Shown piece by piece: positions 7,919 through 15,324 of a DNA stretch of 49,154 nucleotides (positions within the stretch are counted from its first letter, which is position 1; each line of letters opens with the position of its first letter). This DNA comes from CAZEVY01 sp964515555 (GTDB lineage Bacteria > Acidobacteriota > Terriglobia > Bryobacterales > Bryobacteraceae), in NCBI GenBank assembly GCA_964515555.1, contig CAZEVY010000030.1, forward strand, positions 1 to 49,154, read 5' to 3'. The notes under the pieces were generated by a model. That model did not search any database, had not been told where the DNA came from, and saw nothing but the letters and a program-made list of their open reading frames with translations. Both the position numbers and the translations under genes were made by a program.

Positions 7919-10114
7919 TCAAAGTGACAAGTCGCGCATCACCGCCTCGGTCGCGCGCGCCAGCTCGTCGATGAACTCGGCGAGATACGACTGCCGCGCG
8001 CCGGACTCCGCCGCCAGCACGATGTACGGCGACATCACTGTCGCGCGCAGCACAAAGACGCCATGCGAACCGTAGTCGTGCGCGTCCACGCCGGCGCGGG
8101 CCAGCAGGTCGCTCACCGAGTGCGCCGAGTAGTGCGGCGTGCGAAAGCGCGTGTGCGAGAGGAAGAACGGCTGAAGATAGCTGTAATCGTGCGCGGCGCC
8201 GCCGTCGCCCGAGATAGTGAAGCGCTCGTAGAGGGCTGCGGCGATCGCGTTCATGCGCGCCAGCGACGAGTCGCCTTTGCGCTTCACGAGAAAACAGACC
8301 ACGTTGGTGTCGGGCGGCTGCGGTGTCACCGAAAGAAACTCGAACGGCGCGTCGACCCCGTTGGCGCGCGCGGCGTGGTCGAAGTGATTCAGCCGCTCGA
8401 ACAACTCGCGCGCCGCCAGCAGCGAGGCGCGGAGGACCTCGCCGTAACCCTCGCGGTTCGGCGGAATCATCCGATGCGAGAGCCAGCAGGCCGCCGCCGC
8501 CGCCCCGGGCTTCGAGCCTTCCAGGATGTAGGGACCGATGGTTCGCGGCGGCTGATAGCCGTAGGCCGGTACGCCTGCTTCGGTCTCGTCGAGGTAGAGC
8601 GCCTCCTGCGCCAAAAAATGGCGGACGCGATCGTTTCGGAACGCGACCACGCCGCACGGATACGGCACGTATCCGAGCTTGTGCGGATCGATCGCGATCG
8701 ATTCGGCGCGCGGAAACGCAAGGAACGCGGCCGCCGTGTCGTGATGGCCCCAGCGCACGGGAATGATGCGCTTGTAGACGCCGCGCTCGATCAACAGCTC
8801 GCGCGAGGCGAACGCCTGCACCTCGGCGAGGCGAGCGGCGATGTCGCCTGAGCGCACAGCGCGGGGCGCGCTCCCTGATGGCGGCCCATGCTCGCGCCCC
8901 GCTGCGTCGTGCGCGATGTCACAATCCGAGGCGTTGTCGCCGGGAGTGACGAACAGCGACCGCAGGTATCCGCCCCAGGCGGCGTCGACATGCAGCCAGA
9001 AGCTCGCTCCGCGATCCGCTTCCAGCCGCCGCCGCAGCGCCTCGATCTCGTGGATCGCGTCGACCGCGCCCTCCTCGGTGGTGCCCGCGATGGCGATGAC
9101 GGCGAGCGGCATGCGGCCCTCGTCGAGCGCGCGCCGGATCTTCGCCTCCAGGTCGCGCAGGTCGATGCGGAAGCGGCGGTCGACGTCGACGTACACCAGG
9201 CCGTCGCGGCCGATGCCGAGCACATCGGCGGCCTTGGTCAGCGAATAGTGGGCCGCCGAGGAGACGAACACGCACGGCGGGTGATCGGCGAAGGCGCGCG
9301 CGCCGTTGTGGGCGACGCTGACGCCCGTCGCCCCAATGAGTTCCCAGGTCCGTGTGGTGGCCTCCTCCGCCGTCGATAACGAGAACCGCTCGCGCACGGC
9401 GGCGACCAGCCGGGGAAGCAGGAAGACGGCTTCGTTCGGCCGCATGCCGAGGACTTCGGTCTCGCTCAGCTCGGCAAGCAGCGCGTTATGCGCCGGGTCG
9501 GCCGCCAGCTTCACGGTCAACGGCAATTCGTGTTGCCGCGCCACGCGCCGCGCCGCCAGGGGAAAGTAGCGCACGTTGCGCGCCACCCACAGCGCCTCGA
9601 CGTTGGCGATGGTCCCGCCGCTGGTGATATGCGCCCATCCGAACTCGCGCCGCGTGTCGCGATGCGGCGCGCCCTCCGGCGGTGGGGCCTCGTACCCCGC
9701 CAGGTGCAGGATGTCGGCGGCCACCCCCAGCTCCCACTCCAGCGTCACCGGCGACGACTCCGGCGTCACGTTGTTCGGGTTGTAGAGCATGCCGGCGAAG
9801 TAGCCGAGCATCGCCGGGATGGTCTGATCTGAGAGCATGTGGGCGATGTAGCGCGGGCTGTAGAACGGAAAGTGCCGCTTCAGCCGGGCCAGCATCTCGG
9901 CGAGCTGTTGGAGCAGCGCGTCGGAGAAGTCCACCGAGTCGCGCCGCATCTGCTGCGTCACGAGGATCTCGTCCGAGGGCTGGTAGTTGCGGCGCCAGTG
10001 GAAGTAGTCGCGCAGGATGAAGAGGATCATCTCCTCTTCGAGGGCGGCGTTCTCGGCCTTGGGTCCGAGAAACCAGGCGGCGATGCGTCGCGTGCGCTCG
10101 CGGAGCGCGTCCAC
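7919..10114 (-). CDS. PLP-dependent group II decarboxylase-like protein carrying an in-frame repeat insertion
   Basis: A 731-residue protein of the aromatic-amino-acid/glutamate decarboxylase superfamily. Motifs in order: AHITSGGTIANVEALW (161-176), SSAAHYSLTKAADVLGIG (285-302), AIAGTTEEGAVD (341-352), FWLHVDAAWGGY (372-383) and SIAIDPHKLGYVPYP, with K479 as the Schiff-base lysine. The C-terminal region (FFLSHTRFRTPHYSAHS) fits the longer branch of the family. The amino-acid substrate is not readable. The start is GTG 10114, 2 bp after the stop of the upstream hydrolase gene; frame upstream of it is a shadow of that gene. Residues about 399-423 (between HVDAAWGG and the PLP lysine) are encoded by a palindromic repeat and look foreign to the fold. 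Confidence 0.88.
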   Translation of the reverse strand: MDALRERTRRIAAWFLGPKAENAALEEEMILFILRDYFHWRRNYQPSDEILVTQQMRRDSVDFSDALLQQLAEMLARLKRHFPFYSPRYIAHMLSDQTIPAMLGYFAGMLYNPNNVTPESSPVTLEWELGVAADILHLAGYEAPPPEGAPHRDTRREFGWAHITSGGTIANVEALWVARNVRYFPLAARRVARQHELPLTVKLAADPAHNALLAELSETEVLGMRPNEAVFLLPRLVAAVRERFSLSTAEEATTRTWELIGATGVSVAHNGARAFADHPPCVFVSSAAHYSLTKAADVLGIGRDGLVYVDVDRRFRIDLRDLEAKIRRALDEGRMPLAVIAIAGTTEEGAVDAIHEIEALRRRLEADRGASFWLHVDAAWGGYLRSLFVTPGDNASDCDIAHDAAGREHGPPSGSAPRAVRSGDIAARLAEVQAFASRELLIERGVYKRIIPVRWGHHDTAAAFLAFPRAESIAIDPHKLGYVPYPCGVVAFRNDRVRHFLAQEALYLDETEAGVPAYGYQPPRTIGPYILEGSKPGAAAAACWLSHRMIPPNREGYGEVLRASLLAARELFERLNHFDHAARANGVDAPFEFLSVTPQPPDTNVVCFLVKRKGDSSLARMNAIAAALYERFTISGDGGAAHDYSYLQPFFLSHTRFRTPHYSAHSVSDLLARAGVDAHDYGSHGVFVLRATVMSPYIVLAAESGARQSYLAEFIDELARATEAVMRDLSL
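8846..8920 (+). repeat. Family 1 palindromic element inside the decarboxylase gene
   Basis: The element has the same arms as the tandem copies at 5777-5950 (GAGCGCACAGCGCGGGGCGCG split over 8850-8870, and GCGCCCCGCTGCGTCGTGCGC near 8894-8914) but a different loop sequence. The 8-mer GCGATGTC occurs on both sides (8838-8845 and 8913-8920), 75 bp apart, so the unit adds exactly 25 codons and keeps the reading frame. The right 8-mer resembles the element's own end in the other copies (GCGATCTC), so it may be either a target duplication or part of the element. Confidence 0.88.
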
Positions 10115-10116
10115 GA

Positions 10117-10815
10117 CTACCAGGATACGGGAACCCCGGGCGTGAGTGCCCAGACTTCCGCGCCCGAGGTGTCGAGCGCGGCAACGGCCTCGGGTCTCCC
10201 GGTGAGCGGCGGGAAGGTGCCGAAGTGCATCGGGATCACGCGCCGCGGCTTCAGCAGCCGGCACGCCAGCGCCGCCTGCTTCGGGTCCATCGTGAACAGG
10301 TCGCCGATGGGTAGAAAGGCCAGCTCGGGGCGATACAGCTCGGCGATGAGCGCCATGTCGGAGAAGACAGCCGTGTCGCCGGCGAAGTAGAGGACGCGGC
10401 CGTCCGGGAATCGCAGGACGTAGCCGCAGGCCTCGCCGCCGTAGACGATCTTGCCGTCGTCGAGGATGCCGCAGCTGTGGATCGCGTGCGTCATGGTGAC
10501 GGCCAGAGGCCCGGCCTGCTGGGTCCCGCCCTTGTTCATCGCCGACGTGTTCTTGACGCCCTTCGACTCCAGCCACGCGCACGTCTCGTAGATCGCGATC
10601 ACCTGGGGCGAGAACTTCTTCGCCAGGGGAACCACGTCGTGGATGTGGTCGAAATGTCCATGCGTGACCAGGATGTAGTCCAGCCGCGCGATCTTGTGAC
10701 CCGCCGGATACGACGGGTTGCCGTCCACCCACGGGTCGATCAGGCAGACCTCGCCGGAATCGAGCCGCAGTTGAAACGTCCCGTGGCCGAGCCAGGTGAT
10801 CTCGACGCCCGCCAT
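10117..10815 (-). CDS. UlaG-like metal-dependent hydrolase (metallo-beta-lactamase fold)
   Basis: A 232-residue protein. ITWLGHGTFQLRLDSGEVCLIDPWVDGNPSYP is the usual N-terminus of the UPF0173/UlaG-like group (residues 5-36). It is followed by VTHGHFDHIHDV (the HxHxDH metal site), VTMTHAIHSCG, VLYFAGDTAVFSDM and LLKPRRVIPMHFGTFPP, each carrying a further ligand of the metallo-beta-lactamase fold. The length matches the family. Family members hydrolyse esters, lactones or phosphodiesters; the substrate is unknown. The gene starts at the ATG 16 bp after the receiver gene and ends 2 bp before the GTG of the decarboxylase gene, so it belongs to the same transcription unit. Confidence 0.92.
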   Translation of the reverse strand: MAGVEITWLGHGTFQLRLDSGEVCLIDPWVDGNPSYPAGHKIARLDYILVTHGHFDHIHDVVPLAKKFSPQVIAIYETCAWLESKGVKNTSAMNKGGTQQAGPLAVTMTHAIHSCGILDDGKIVYGGEACGYVLRFPDGRVLYFAGDTAVFSDMALIAELYRPELAFLPIGDLFTMDPKQAALACRLLKPRRVIPMHFGTFPPLTGRPEAVAALDTSGAEVWALTPGVPVSW

Positions 10816-10831
10816 GCCGCCGGCCTCCGGG

Positions 10832-11275
10832 TCAGCCCTTCTGGCGCCGCGAAGGGGAGGCTCCGCCCTGCGTCCGCGGCGGCTTCTTGAGGGCGCGGCG
10901 AAGCAGGTTACGCGCGGCGCGCACCATCAGGCTCACCTCGTTGGCGCCCTTCTGGAGCACGTAGTCGGCGCCGGTGTTCTTTTCGGTCAGGCCCAGAGAA
11001 TCGACGAAGCCGGAGATCAGAATCACCGGGACCGTGGCCTGCGATTCGCGCACCTTCGCGATGAAGTCCTTGCCGGTCATCGAAGGCAGCTTGTAATCGG
11101 TGACCACCAGGTCGAAACGCGCGTCGTCCAGGGCGTCAAGCGCCTCCTGAGGACTCGCGGTCGCCGTGACCCGGTAGCCGAGCTCTTCGAGAACCGTTCT
11201 TCGCGCCGCCAGGCCCAGGCGGTTGTCCTCGATGAGAAGAACGCGAGGCGTTGTTGGAGTGCGGGATGACTTCAT
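10832..11275 (-). CDS. Single-domain response regulator (receiver) protein
   Basis: A 147-residue receiver domain. E16-D17 form the acidic pocket in VLLIEDN, D60 is the phosphoacceptor in LVVTDYKLP, S88 the switch residue in VILISGF, and K109 the conserved lysine in YVLQKG. The basic C-terminal tail (KKPPRTQGGASPSRRQKG) has no output domain. No histidine kinase gene is in the window, so it is an orphan receiver. It is the first gene of the five-gene minus-strand unit ending with the isomerase-like gene; it could be regulatory or merely carried along. Its ATG is only 13 nt after the -10 of a good promoter, and no Shine-Dalgarno sequence is visible, so translation may start on a nearly leaderless message. 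Confidence 0.92.
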   Translation of the reverse strand: MKSSRTPTTPRVLLIEDNRLGLAARRTVLEELGYRVTATASPQEALDALDDARFDLVVTDYKLPSMTGKDFIAKVRESQATVPVILISGFVDSLGLTEKNTGADYVLQKGANEVSLMVRAARNLLRRALKKPPRTQGGASPSRRQKG

Positions 11276-11288
11276 CGTGGATGCGTGA

Positions 11289-11317
11289 AGTTAACAGAGA
11301 TGAAACTCCCGTGTCAA
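11289..11317 (-). promoter_or_regulatory. Sigma-70-type promoter of the five-gene operon
   Basis: On the minus strand TTGACA (11317-11312), a 17-bp spacer, then TTAACT (11294-11289). This is the best complete -35/-10 pair in the window. The predicted start near 11282 leaves a leader of about 6 nt before ATG 11275. Confidence 0.75.
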
Positions 11318-11376
11318 CGCGTCCGTATCGGACTGCAAACAGATCAGATTTATTTCTTGACTTTGCGGCCCGAGCG

Positions 11377-12504
11377 CTACTCGACCTGGCGCGGCGCTTC
11401 ATAGCCGGCCTTGGCGATGATCGAGTACTTGATGGGCTTCTTCTTCTCGTCGACGATCTTCAACTGCTGGCTGGTGTTGGGATCGATCAGCTCAACCTTG
11501 ATCTTGCGGAACTTGCCGTCGCGCGTTTGATTGGAAGGCGAGTAGGTCAGAGAGTACTGGTTGCGCAGCGACTCCGAGATGGCTCGGAAAATTCCGGGGA
11601 ACTCCCCATAGAAGCGTGGGAACCACGCCTGCCCGCCGGTCTCCTTGGTGAAGGTGCGTAGCTGATTGTCGGCCTGGAGAAAGTCGAGCCGCTCGATGGA
11701 GCCCATGTAGCCGTGCGAATCGTACCACTCGCGCAGCGCCTGCATCAGGCCGATGGCGTAGATCGGCACGCCCGACGTTTGGAGCGACCGGCGCGTCTTG
11801 TCGAACGTCAGCTTGCTGAAGGTGTCGATCCCCGAAGAGATCAGTACGATCGCCTTGCGTCCCTCGATGGACGACATGCGGTCGGCGGCGTCGGTCAGCG
11901 CGTCATACAGATTCGCTTCCGAATAGGCGGCGATCCGGAGCCGCTGCATGGCCTCCATGGCCGCGCGGCGGTCGGTCGAAAAGTCGGAGAGGATCTCGGG
12001 CCGCATGTCGTAGGCGATCACGGCGACGTAGTCCTCGGGCTTGAGGGTTTCAAGGAAGCCGTAAGCCGCAGTGAGGGTCTGGTACCAGGTCTCGCCCCAG
12101 TACTGCTGGAATCGGTTGCTGAACTCGATCACCAGGCAGACGGTCATGGGCGCTTCGCCCATCGAGTAGCCGGAAACCTGCTGCGGGACGTTGTCCTCGA
12201 GGATCCGGAAGTACTCTTTGCCGATGTTGGGAATAAACTGTCCCCGGTTGTTGAGCACCGCCACGTCGACCGTAACCGTGTTGACGTCGGCGCGGAACGT
12301 CGGGATGCTGTCGGGCAGGGGCGTCTCACCGGGCTTCTTGCCGAACTTCGAGGGGATCTTGGGCTGCTCCGCCTCCGGGACCGAGCCGTCCTTTTTCTTG
12401 GGACGTGCCACCGTCTCCGACGACTGCGTCTTCGGACCCTGCTGCCCCAGCGCGAGTCCGAAAACGGCAAGCATCCCGGCCGCGAGGAAACACTTATTTC
12501 GCAT
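11377..12504 (-). CDS. Secreted VWFA-related protein of the acidobacterial type
   Basis: A 375-residue protein with a signal peptide (MRNKCFLAAGMLAVFGLALG). A low-complexity linker rich in K, P and E follows, then a short N-terminal beta domain (FRADVNTVTVDVAVLNNRGQ, with YFRILEDNVPQQVSGY), and a von Willebrand A-like domain (about 120-330) ending in SLRNQYSLTYSPSN and a C-terminal strand region. This layout matches the VWFA-related Acidobacterial domain family (TIGR03436), numerous in Solibacter-type genomes and of unknown role. The usual MIDAS DxSxS is replaced by EFSNR in CLVIEFSNRFQQ, so metal binding may be altered. A minus-strand TATAGT lies about 20 nt before the ATG. Confidence 0.9.
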   Translation of the reverse strand: MRNKCFLAAGMLAVFGLALGQQGPKTQSSETVARPKKKDGSVPEAEQPKIPSKFGKKPGETPLPDSIPTFRADVNTVTVDVAVLNNRGQFIPNIGKEYFRILEDNVPQQVSGYSMGEAPMTVCLVIEFSNRFQQYWGETWYQTLTAAYGFLETLKPEDYVAVIAYDMRPEILSDFSTDRRAAMEAMQRLRIAAYSEANLYDALTDAADRMSSIEGRKAIVLISSGIDTFSKLTFDKTRRSLQTSGVPIYAIGLMQALREWYDSHGYMGSIERLDFLQADNQLRTFTKETGGQAWFPRFYGEFPGIFRAISESLRNQYSLTYSPSNQTRDGKFRKIKVELIDPNTSQQLKIVDEKKKPIKYSIIAKAGYEAPRQVE

Positions 12505-12597
12505 GGAATCGCCCTCTGATGATGACTATATCAAAAGGACGTTCCCCAGCGCCGCTAAGTTGCGGGTCGGATGCGTTGCCGAGCGGCGCGCGGAAAT

Positions 12598-12629
12598 CGT
12601 TGCCGAGCCGCGCGCGTGAGCGAGCGGTT
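12598..12629 (+). repeat. 32-bp palindromic repeat, family 2, copy 2
   Basis: It matches the frame of copy 1 (CGTTGCCGAGCCGCG, then GAGCGAGCGGTT) in the gap between the VWFA gene and the rhomboid gene. Just before it, 12574-12587 repeats the first half (CGTTGCCGAGCG), suggesting a partial second copy. The 139-bp gap 12505-12643 holds nothing else recognisable. Confidence 0.7.
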
Positions 12630-12643
12630 CCGAACCAGGCCGC

Positions 12644-13399
12644 TCAATTCACCCAAGGGTCGTGGCGATGCCGGTGCTTCTTCATGTAGACCTGGAACTT
12701 GCGGCGCGCACGCTGAAGTTTCCAGTCGCGATACTGCTGCCGGAGCGTCCCGATCAGGTCCACCCGCAGCATGCGCGACTTCAGGAACAGGTATCCGAAA
12801 ATCATCCCGCCGAGGTGCGCGACGTGGCTGACGCCGCTGCCGCTCGCCCCCCAGGTCATCAGCAGCGCGATGGCCCCCATGATCATGACGAAGTAGCGCG
12901 CCTGGATCGGAAACAGGAAGCTGAACAGCACCGTTCGCGTCGGCCACATGACGCCGTAGGCCAGCAGCAGACCGTAAATCGCCCCCGACGCTCCGATCGT
13001 CCGCGAGCGGATGTCGCCCACGATCAAGTTGCCGACCACCGCGCAAATCCCGGCGCCCACGCCGCATACGAAGTAGTACTGGAGGAAGCGCCGCGATCCC
13101 CAGGCGCGCTCCAGATCGGCCCCGAACATCCACAGCGTGAGCATGTTGAACAGGATGTGCGTGAAGCCCAGCGGATCGTGCAGAAACATGTACGTCAGCA
13201 GTTGCGGAAGACCCCACAACTGGAGCACGTGAATCGGCGTCAGCCCGAAGTAATGGAACAGCGAACCGTTGCCCGACTGCACGGCGATGAAGTAGGCGAT
13301 AAAGACCGCCGTGTTGCTGATCAGCAACCACTTGACCGCGCTCGGGAATGCGCCGAAGCGGTAGGAACCGGGAGCGTAGTCGCGCTCGCTGAATGGCAT
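12644..13399 (-). CDS. Rhomboid family intramembrane serine protease
   Basis: A 251-residue polytopic protein with about six membrane helices. The catalytic pair is visible: serine S138 in TIGASGAIYG (the GxSG motif) and histidine H195 in VSHVAHLGGMIFGY. The first-loop motif FTHILFNMLTLWMFG carries the conserved H81 and N85. The C-terminal tail is basic (RQQYRDWKLQRARRKFQVYMKKHRHRH) and presumably cytoplasmic. Rhomboids cleave membrane proteins in or near the bilayer; the substrate is unknown. The gene is divergent from the putative zincin gene, with 42 bp between starts. Confidence 0.95.
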   Translation of the reverse strand: MPFSERDYAPGSYRFGAFPSAVKWLLISNTAVFIAYFIAVQSGNGSLFHYFGLTPIHVLQLWGLPQLLTYMFLHDPLGFTHILFNMLTLWMFGADLERAWGSRRFLQYYFVCGVGAGICAVVGNLIVGDIRSRTIGASGAIYGLLLAYGVMWPTRTVLFSFLFPIQARYFVMIMGAIALLMTWGASGSGVSHVAHLGGMIFGYLFLKSRMLRVDLIGTLRQQYRDWKLQRARRKFQVYMKKHRHRHDPWVN

Positions 13400-13421
13400 G
13401 AAGAGGGCCGCCCCTATTTGT

Positions 13422-13428
13422 GAGAATA
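13422..13428. promoter_or_regulatory. Possible shared -10 region for rhomboid and zincin-like genes
   Basis: GAGAATA reads as TATTCT on the minus strand (13428-13423) and as a weak GAGAAT on the plus strand (13422-13427), a one-base offset as in the stronger shared elements at 25125 and 39732. The plus-strand hexamer is poor, so this is tentative. Confidence 0.3.
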
Positions 13429-13441
13429 ACAGAAGCGGGCC

Positions 13442-14086
13442 ATGCTTCGATCACGCCGCCGGGCGCACTCTCCTGGAATCTTCGCGCGCGCGCTGGCGCG
13501 CCTGCGAGGCCGCGATCAGTTGCTCGTGCGCGGAGGCGTCGACAGGCCGATCCTGCTGCTCAGTTATCCGCGTGGTCATCATGCCGTCGCCGAGGAGATC
13601 TCCGACGTCTACGCGCACACGCTGGCGTCGCTCTCGGAGGCGACCCTCAACCCTTACCGGGAGACCCTGAAGCGGCTGCCGGCGATGGTGGTGGTCCTGC
13701 TCCGGCCGCGGAATCCATGCGACTGCCTGGGGCATCATCATCCGCCGGGCGCCGAGTCCCGCCTGACCCGCCGGCTGAAGGCGGACCTGGGGAGCGATGT
13801 CGGTGAGATCGATCTCGCCTGGCAAGGAATCCGCGAGTGGCGGCCGCAGCCGCTGTCGTCGCTCGCCGTCGAAGGGATCGGCGAGGGGATGGCGGAGCTG
13901 CACTTTCAGTCGGCGGTTCTGGCGGTGCTGCTGCACGAGCTGGATCACCTGGCGTTTCCGGAAAAGGCCGAACGGGATGTCCGGTCGCTGAGTAACGAGT
14001 TCTACTCGTCGGTGATGGAAGTGCTCGTCGAGCGGGAAGGCGGAGCGCCGTACGGAATGACGGGAGGACGCCGCCGGAGCGCTTGA
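13442..14086 (+). CDS. Uncharacterised protein with an HExxH (HELDH) zincin motif
   Basis: A 214-residue protein of no family I recognise with certainty. The N-terminal half holds ILLLSYPRGHHAVAEEISDVYAHTL and VVVLLRPRNPCDCLGHHHP, with a Cys/His-rich loop (CDCLGHHH) that could bind metal. Near the C-terminus LAVLLHELDHLAF gives an HExxH motif, followed by ERDVRSLSNEFYSSVMEVLVEREGG with acidic residues that could supply a third ligand. There is no signal peptide, so it is probably cytoplasmic. The antisense frame is also open here, but this frame has the ordered hydrophobic/amphipathic pattern and the motif. A role as an archaemetzincin-like or other zinc peptidase is only inference. Confidence 0.6.
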   Translation: MLRSRRRAHSPGIFARALARLRGRDQLLVRGGVDRPILLLSYPRGHHAVAEEISDVYAHTLASLSEATLNPYRETLKRLPAMVVVLLRPRNPCDCLGHHHPPGAESRLTRRLKADLGSDVGEIDLAWQGIREWRPQPLSSLAVEGIGEGMAELHFQSAVLAVLLHELDHLAFPEKAERDVRSLSNEFYSSVMEVLVEREGGAPYGMTGGRRRSA

Positions 14087-14303
14087 TCGTTCGCGAGAGA
14101 GACCCCAGCGCCACGGCGATCCCCGCCCACACCTGCCAGTGCGAGAGGAAGCCTTCGCGGATTCCGAATTCCCCGGTCCAGTTCAGGTCAGCCGCGATCC
14201 GCCAGAGTCCCATGGCGGCGGCCATCAGGGTCATCGGGGGAAGGAGGGGGCCGAGGAGCCGGGGGAGCGCCTCGTCGGGAAGCCGGATCGGGTGGGACGC
14301 CAT
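13647..14303 (-). CDS. Small predicted membrane protein; C-terminal extension doubtful
   Basis: The frame opens with ATG 14303 and reads MASHPIRLPDEALPRLLGPL. Two likely membrane segments follow, at about 22-37 (PPMTLMAAAMGLWRIA) and 53-72 (LSHWQVWAGIAVALGSLSRT). This first part (about 85 residues, down to ~14050) looks coding and resembles small acidobacterial membrane proteins. The frame then stays open for another ~130 residues antisense to the zincin-like gene, giving Pro/Arg/Ala-rich sequence typical of a shadow frame. Either the true stop was lost through a frameshift near 14050-14090, or the protein really has a long tail. Function unknown. Confidence 0.4.
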   Translation of the reverse strand: MASHPIRLPDEALPRLLGPLLPPMTLMAAAMGLWRIAADLNWTGEFGIREGFLSHWQVWAGIAVALGSLSRTIKRSGGVLPSFRTALRLPARRALPSPTSRTRYSATGHPVRPFPETPGDPARAAAPPEPPTESAAPPSPRRSLRRRATTAAAAATRGFLARRDRSHRHRSPGPPSAGGSGGTRRPADDDAPGSRMDSAAGAGPPPSPAAASGSPGKG

Positions 14304-14385
14304 TCATAACCCCACATTTTTATTGATGGCTTCCGCGCGCCGGAAGTTTCGGCCCGCCGGGACCCGCATGCAACAATAAAGGACA

Positions 14386-15324
14386 ATGACCCGGTCGCTC
14401 AGCGTCGTCATTCCCGCCTACAACGAACAGGACGGCATCGGCGGCGTCATCGCCGAAGTCCGCAACCTGCTGGAGCGGCACGGGATCGAGACGGAAATCC
14501 TGGTGGTCGACGACGGCTCCGCCGACCGCACCGCCCAGGCCGCCGCCGCAGCCGGGGCGCGTGTCGTCCGGCATCGCAGCAACCGCGGCTATGGCGCCGG
14601 GCTCAAGACCGGCATCATCGCCGCCCGCTTCGACAACGTCGCCATTATTGACGCCGACGGTACCTATCCCGCGTCCTACCTGCCCGCCATGCTCGAAATG
14701 CTCGATCGCGCTGATATGGTGGTCGGCGCGCGTACGGGGAATAACGTCCGGATTCCGCTGGTGCGCCGTCCCGCCAAGTGGGTGCTTACGCGCCTGGCCA
14801 ACTACCTCACCGGCTCCCGCATCCCCGACCTGAACAGCGGCCTGCGCGTCTTCCGCCGCAACATCGCCCGTCAGTACTTTCCGATCCTGCCCGACCAGTT
14901 CAGTTGGACCACCACCATCACACTCGCCTTGCACTGCGACAAGTACGCCGTCGCCTATCTGCCGATCGACTACCGCGAGCGCAAGGGCAAGTCCAAGATC
15001 GTGCCCTGGGACGCCGGGACCTTCTTTATGCTCATGCTGCGGACCATCATGTTATTCCGGCCGCTGCGCGTCTTCCTTCCCATCGTCTTCGCGTGCCTTG
15101 TCTACGGCGCCGTCAAGACGTCGATCGACCTGACGCACCAGCCCAACATCTCGGCCTCGGCGCTGCTGGCGTTCCTGAGCGCGCTGCTGGTGCTGCTGAT
15201 CGGAATGGTAAGCGACGCCATCGCCATGCGCCTCGGCCGCATCGGCATGGAGGCGACCGCGAGCGTTCGCGCCGAAGAGTACTCGGACGAAGAGAACGCC
15301 GCGGCGGGAGAATCGCACCGCTGA
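14386..15324 (+). CDS. Family 2 glycosyltransferase, membrane-anchored (DPM-like)
   Basis: A 312-residue protein. The GT-A domain starts SVVIPAYNEQDGIGG, with VVDDGSADRT (41-49), the acceptor/donor-site DADGTYP (89-95), and DLNSGLRVFRR in the acceptor region. Two membrane helices follow near 220-245 and 255-280 (LLAFLSALLVLLIGM). This is the layout of dolichyl/polyprenyl-phosphate glycosyltransferase-like enzymes, which load a sugar onto a lipid carrier at the cytoplasmic face. The start ATG is preceded at 8 nt by AACAAT, a weak -10, so the message may be leaderless. The stop overlaps the next start (TGATG), which couples translation to the methyltransferase-like gene. Confidence 0.93.
   Translation: MTRSLSVVIPAYNEQDGIGGVIAEVRNLLERHGIETEILVVDDGSADRTAQAAAAAGARVVRHRSNRGYGAGLKTGIIAARFDNVAIIDADGTYPASYLPAMLEMLDRADMVVGARTGNNVRIPLVRRPAKWVLTRLANYLTGSRIPDLNSGLRVFRRNIARQYFPILPDQFSWTTTITLALHCDKYAVAYLPIDYRERKGKSKIVPWDAGTFFMLMLRTIMLFRPLRVFLPIVFACLVYGAVKTSIDLTHQPNISASALLAFLSALLVLLIGMVSDAIAMRLGRIGMEATASVRAEEYSDEENAAAGESHR

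Noticed and set aside
10115..10732. N-terminal extension of the decarboxylase frame to 10732
   Set aside because: This part is another frame of the UlaG-like hydrolase gene; decarboxylase-type sequence begins at the GTG 10114.
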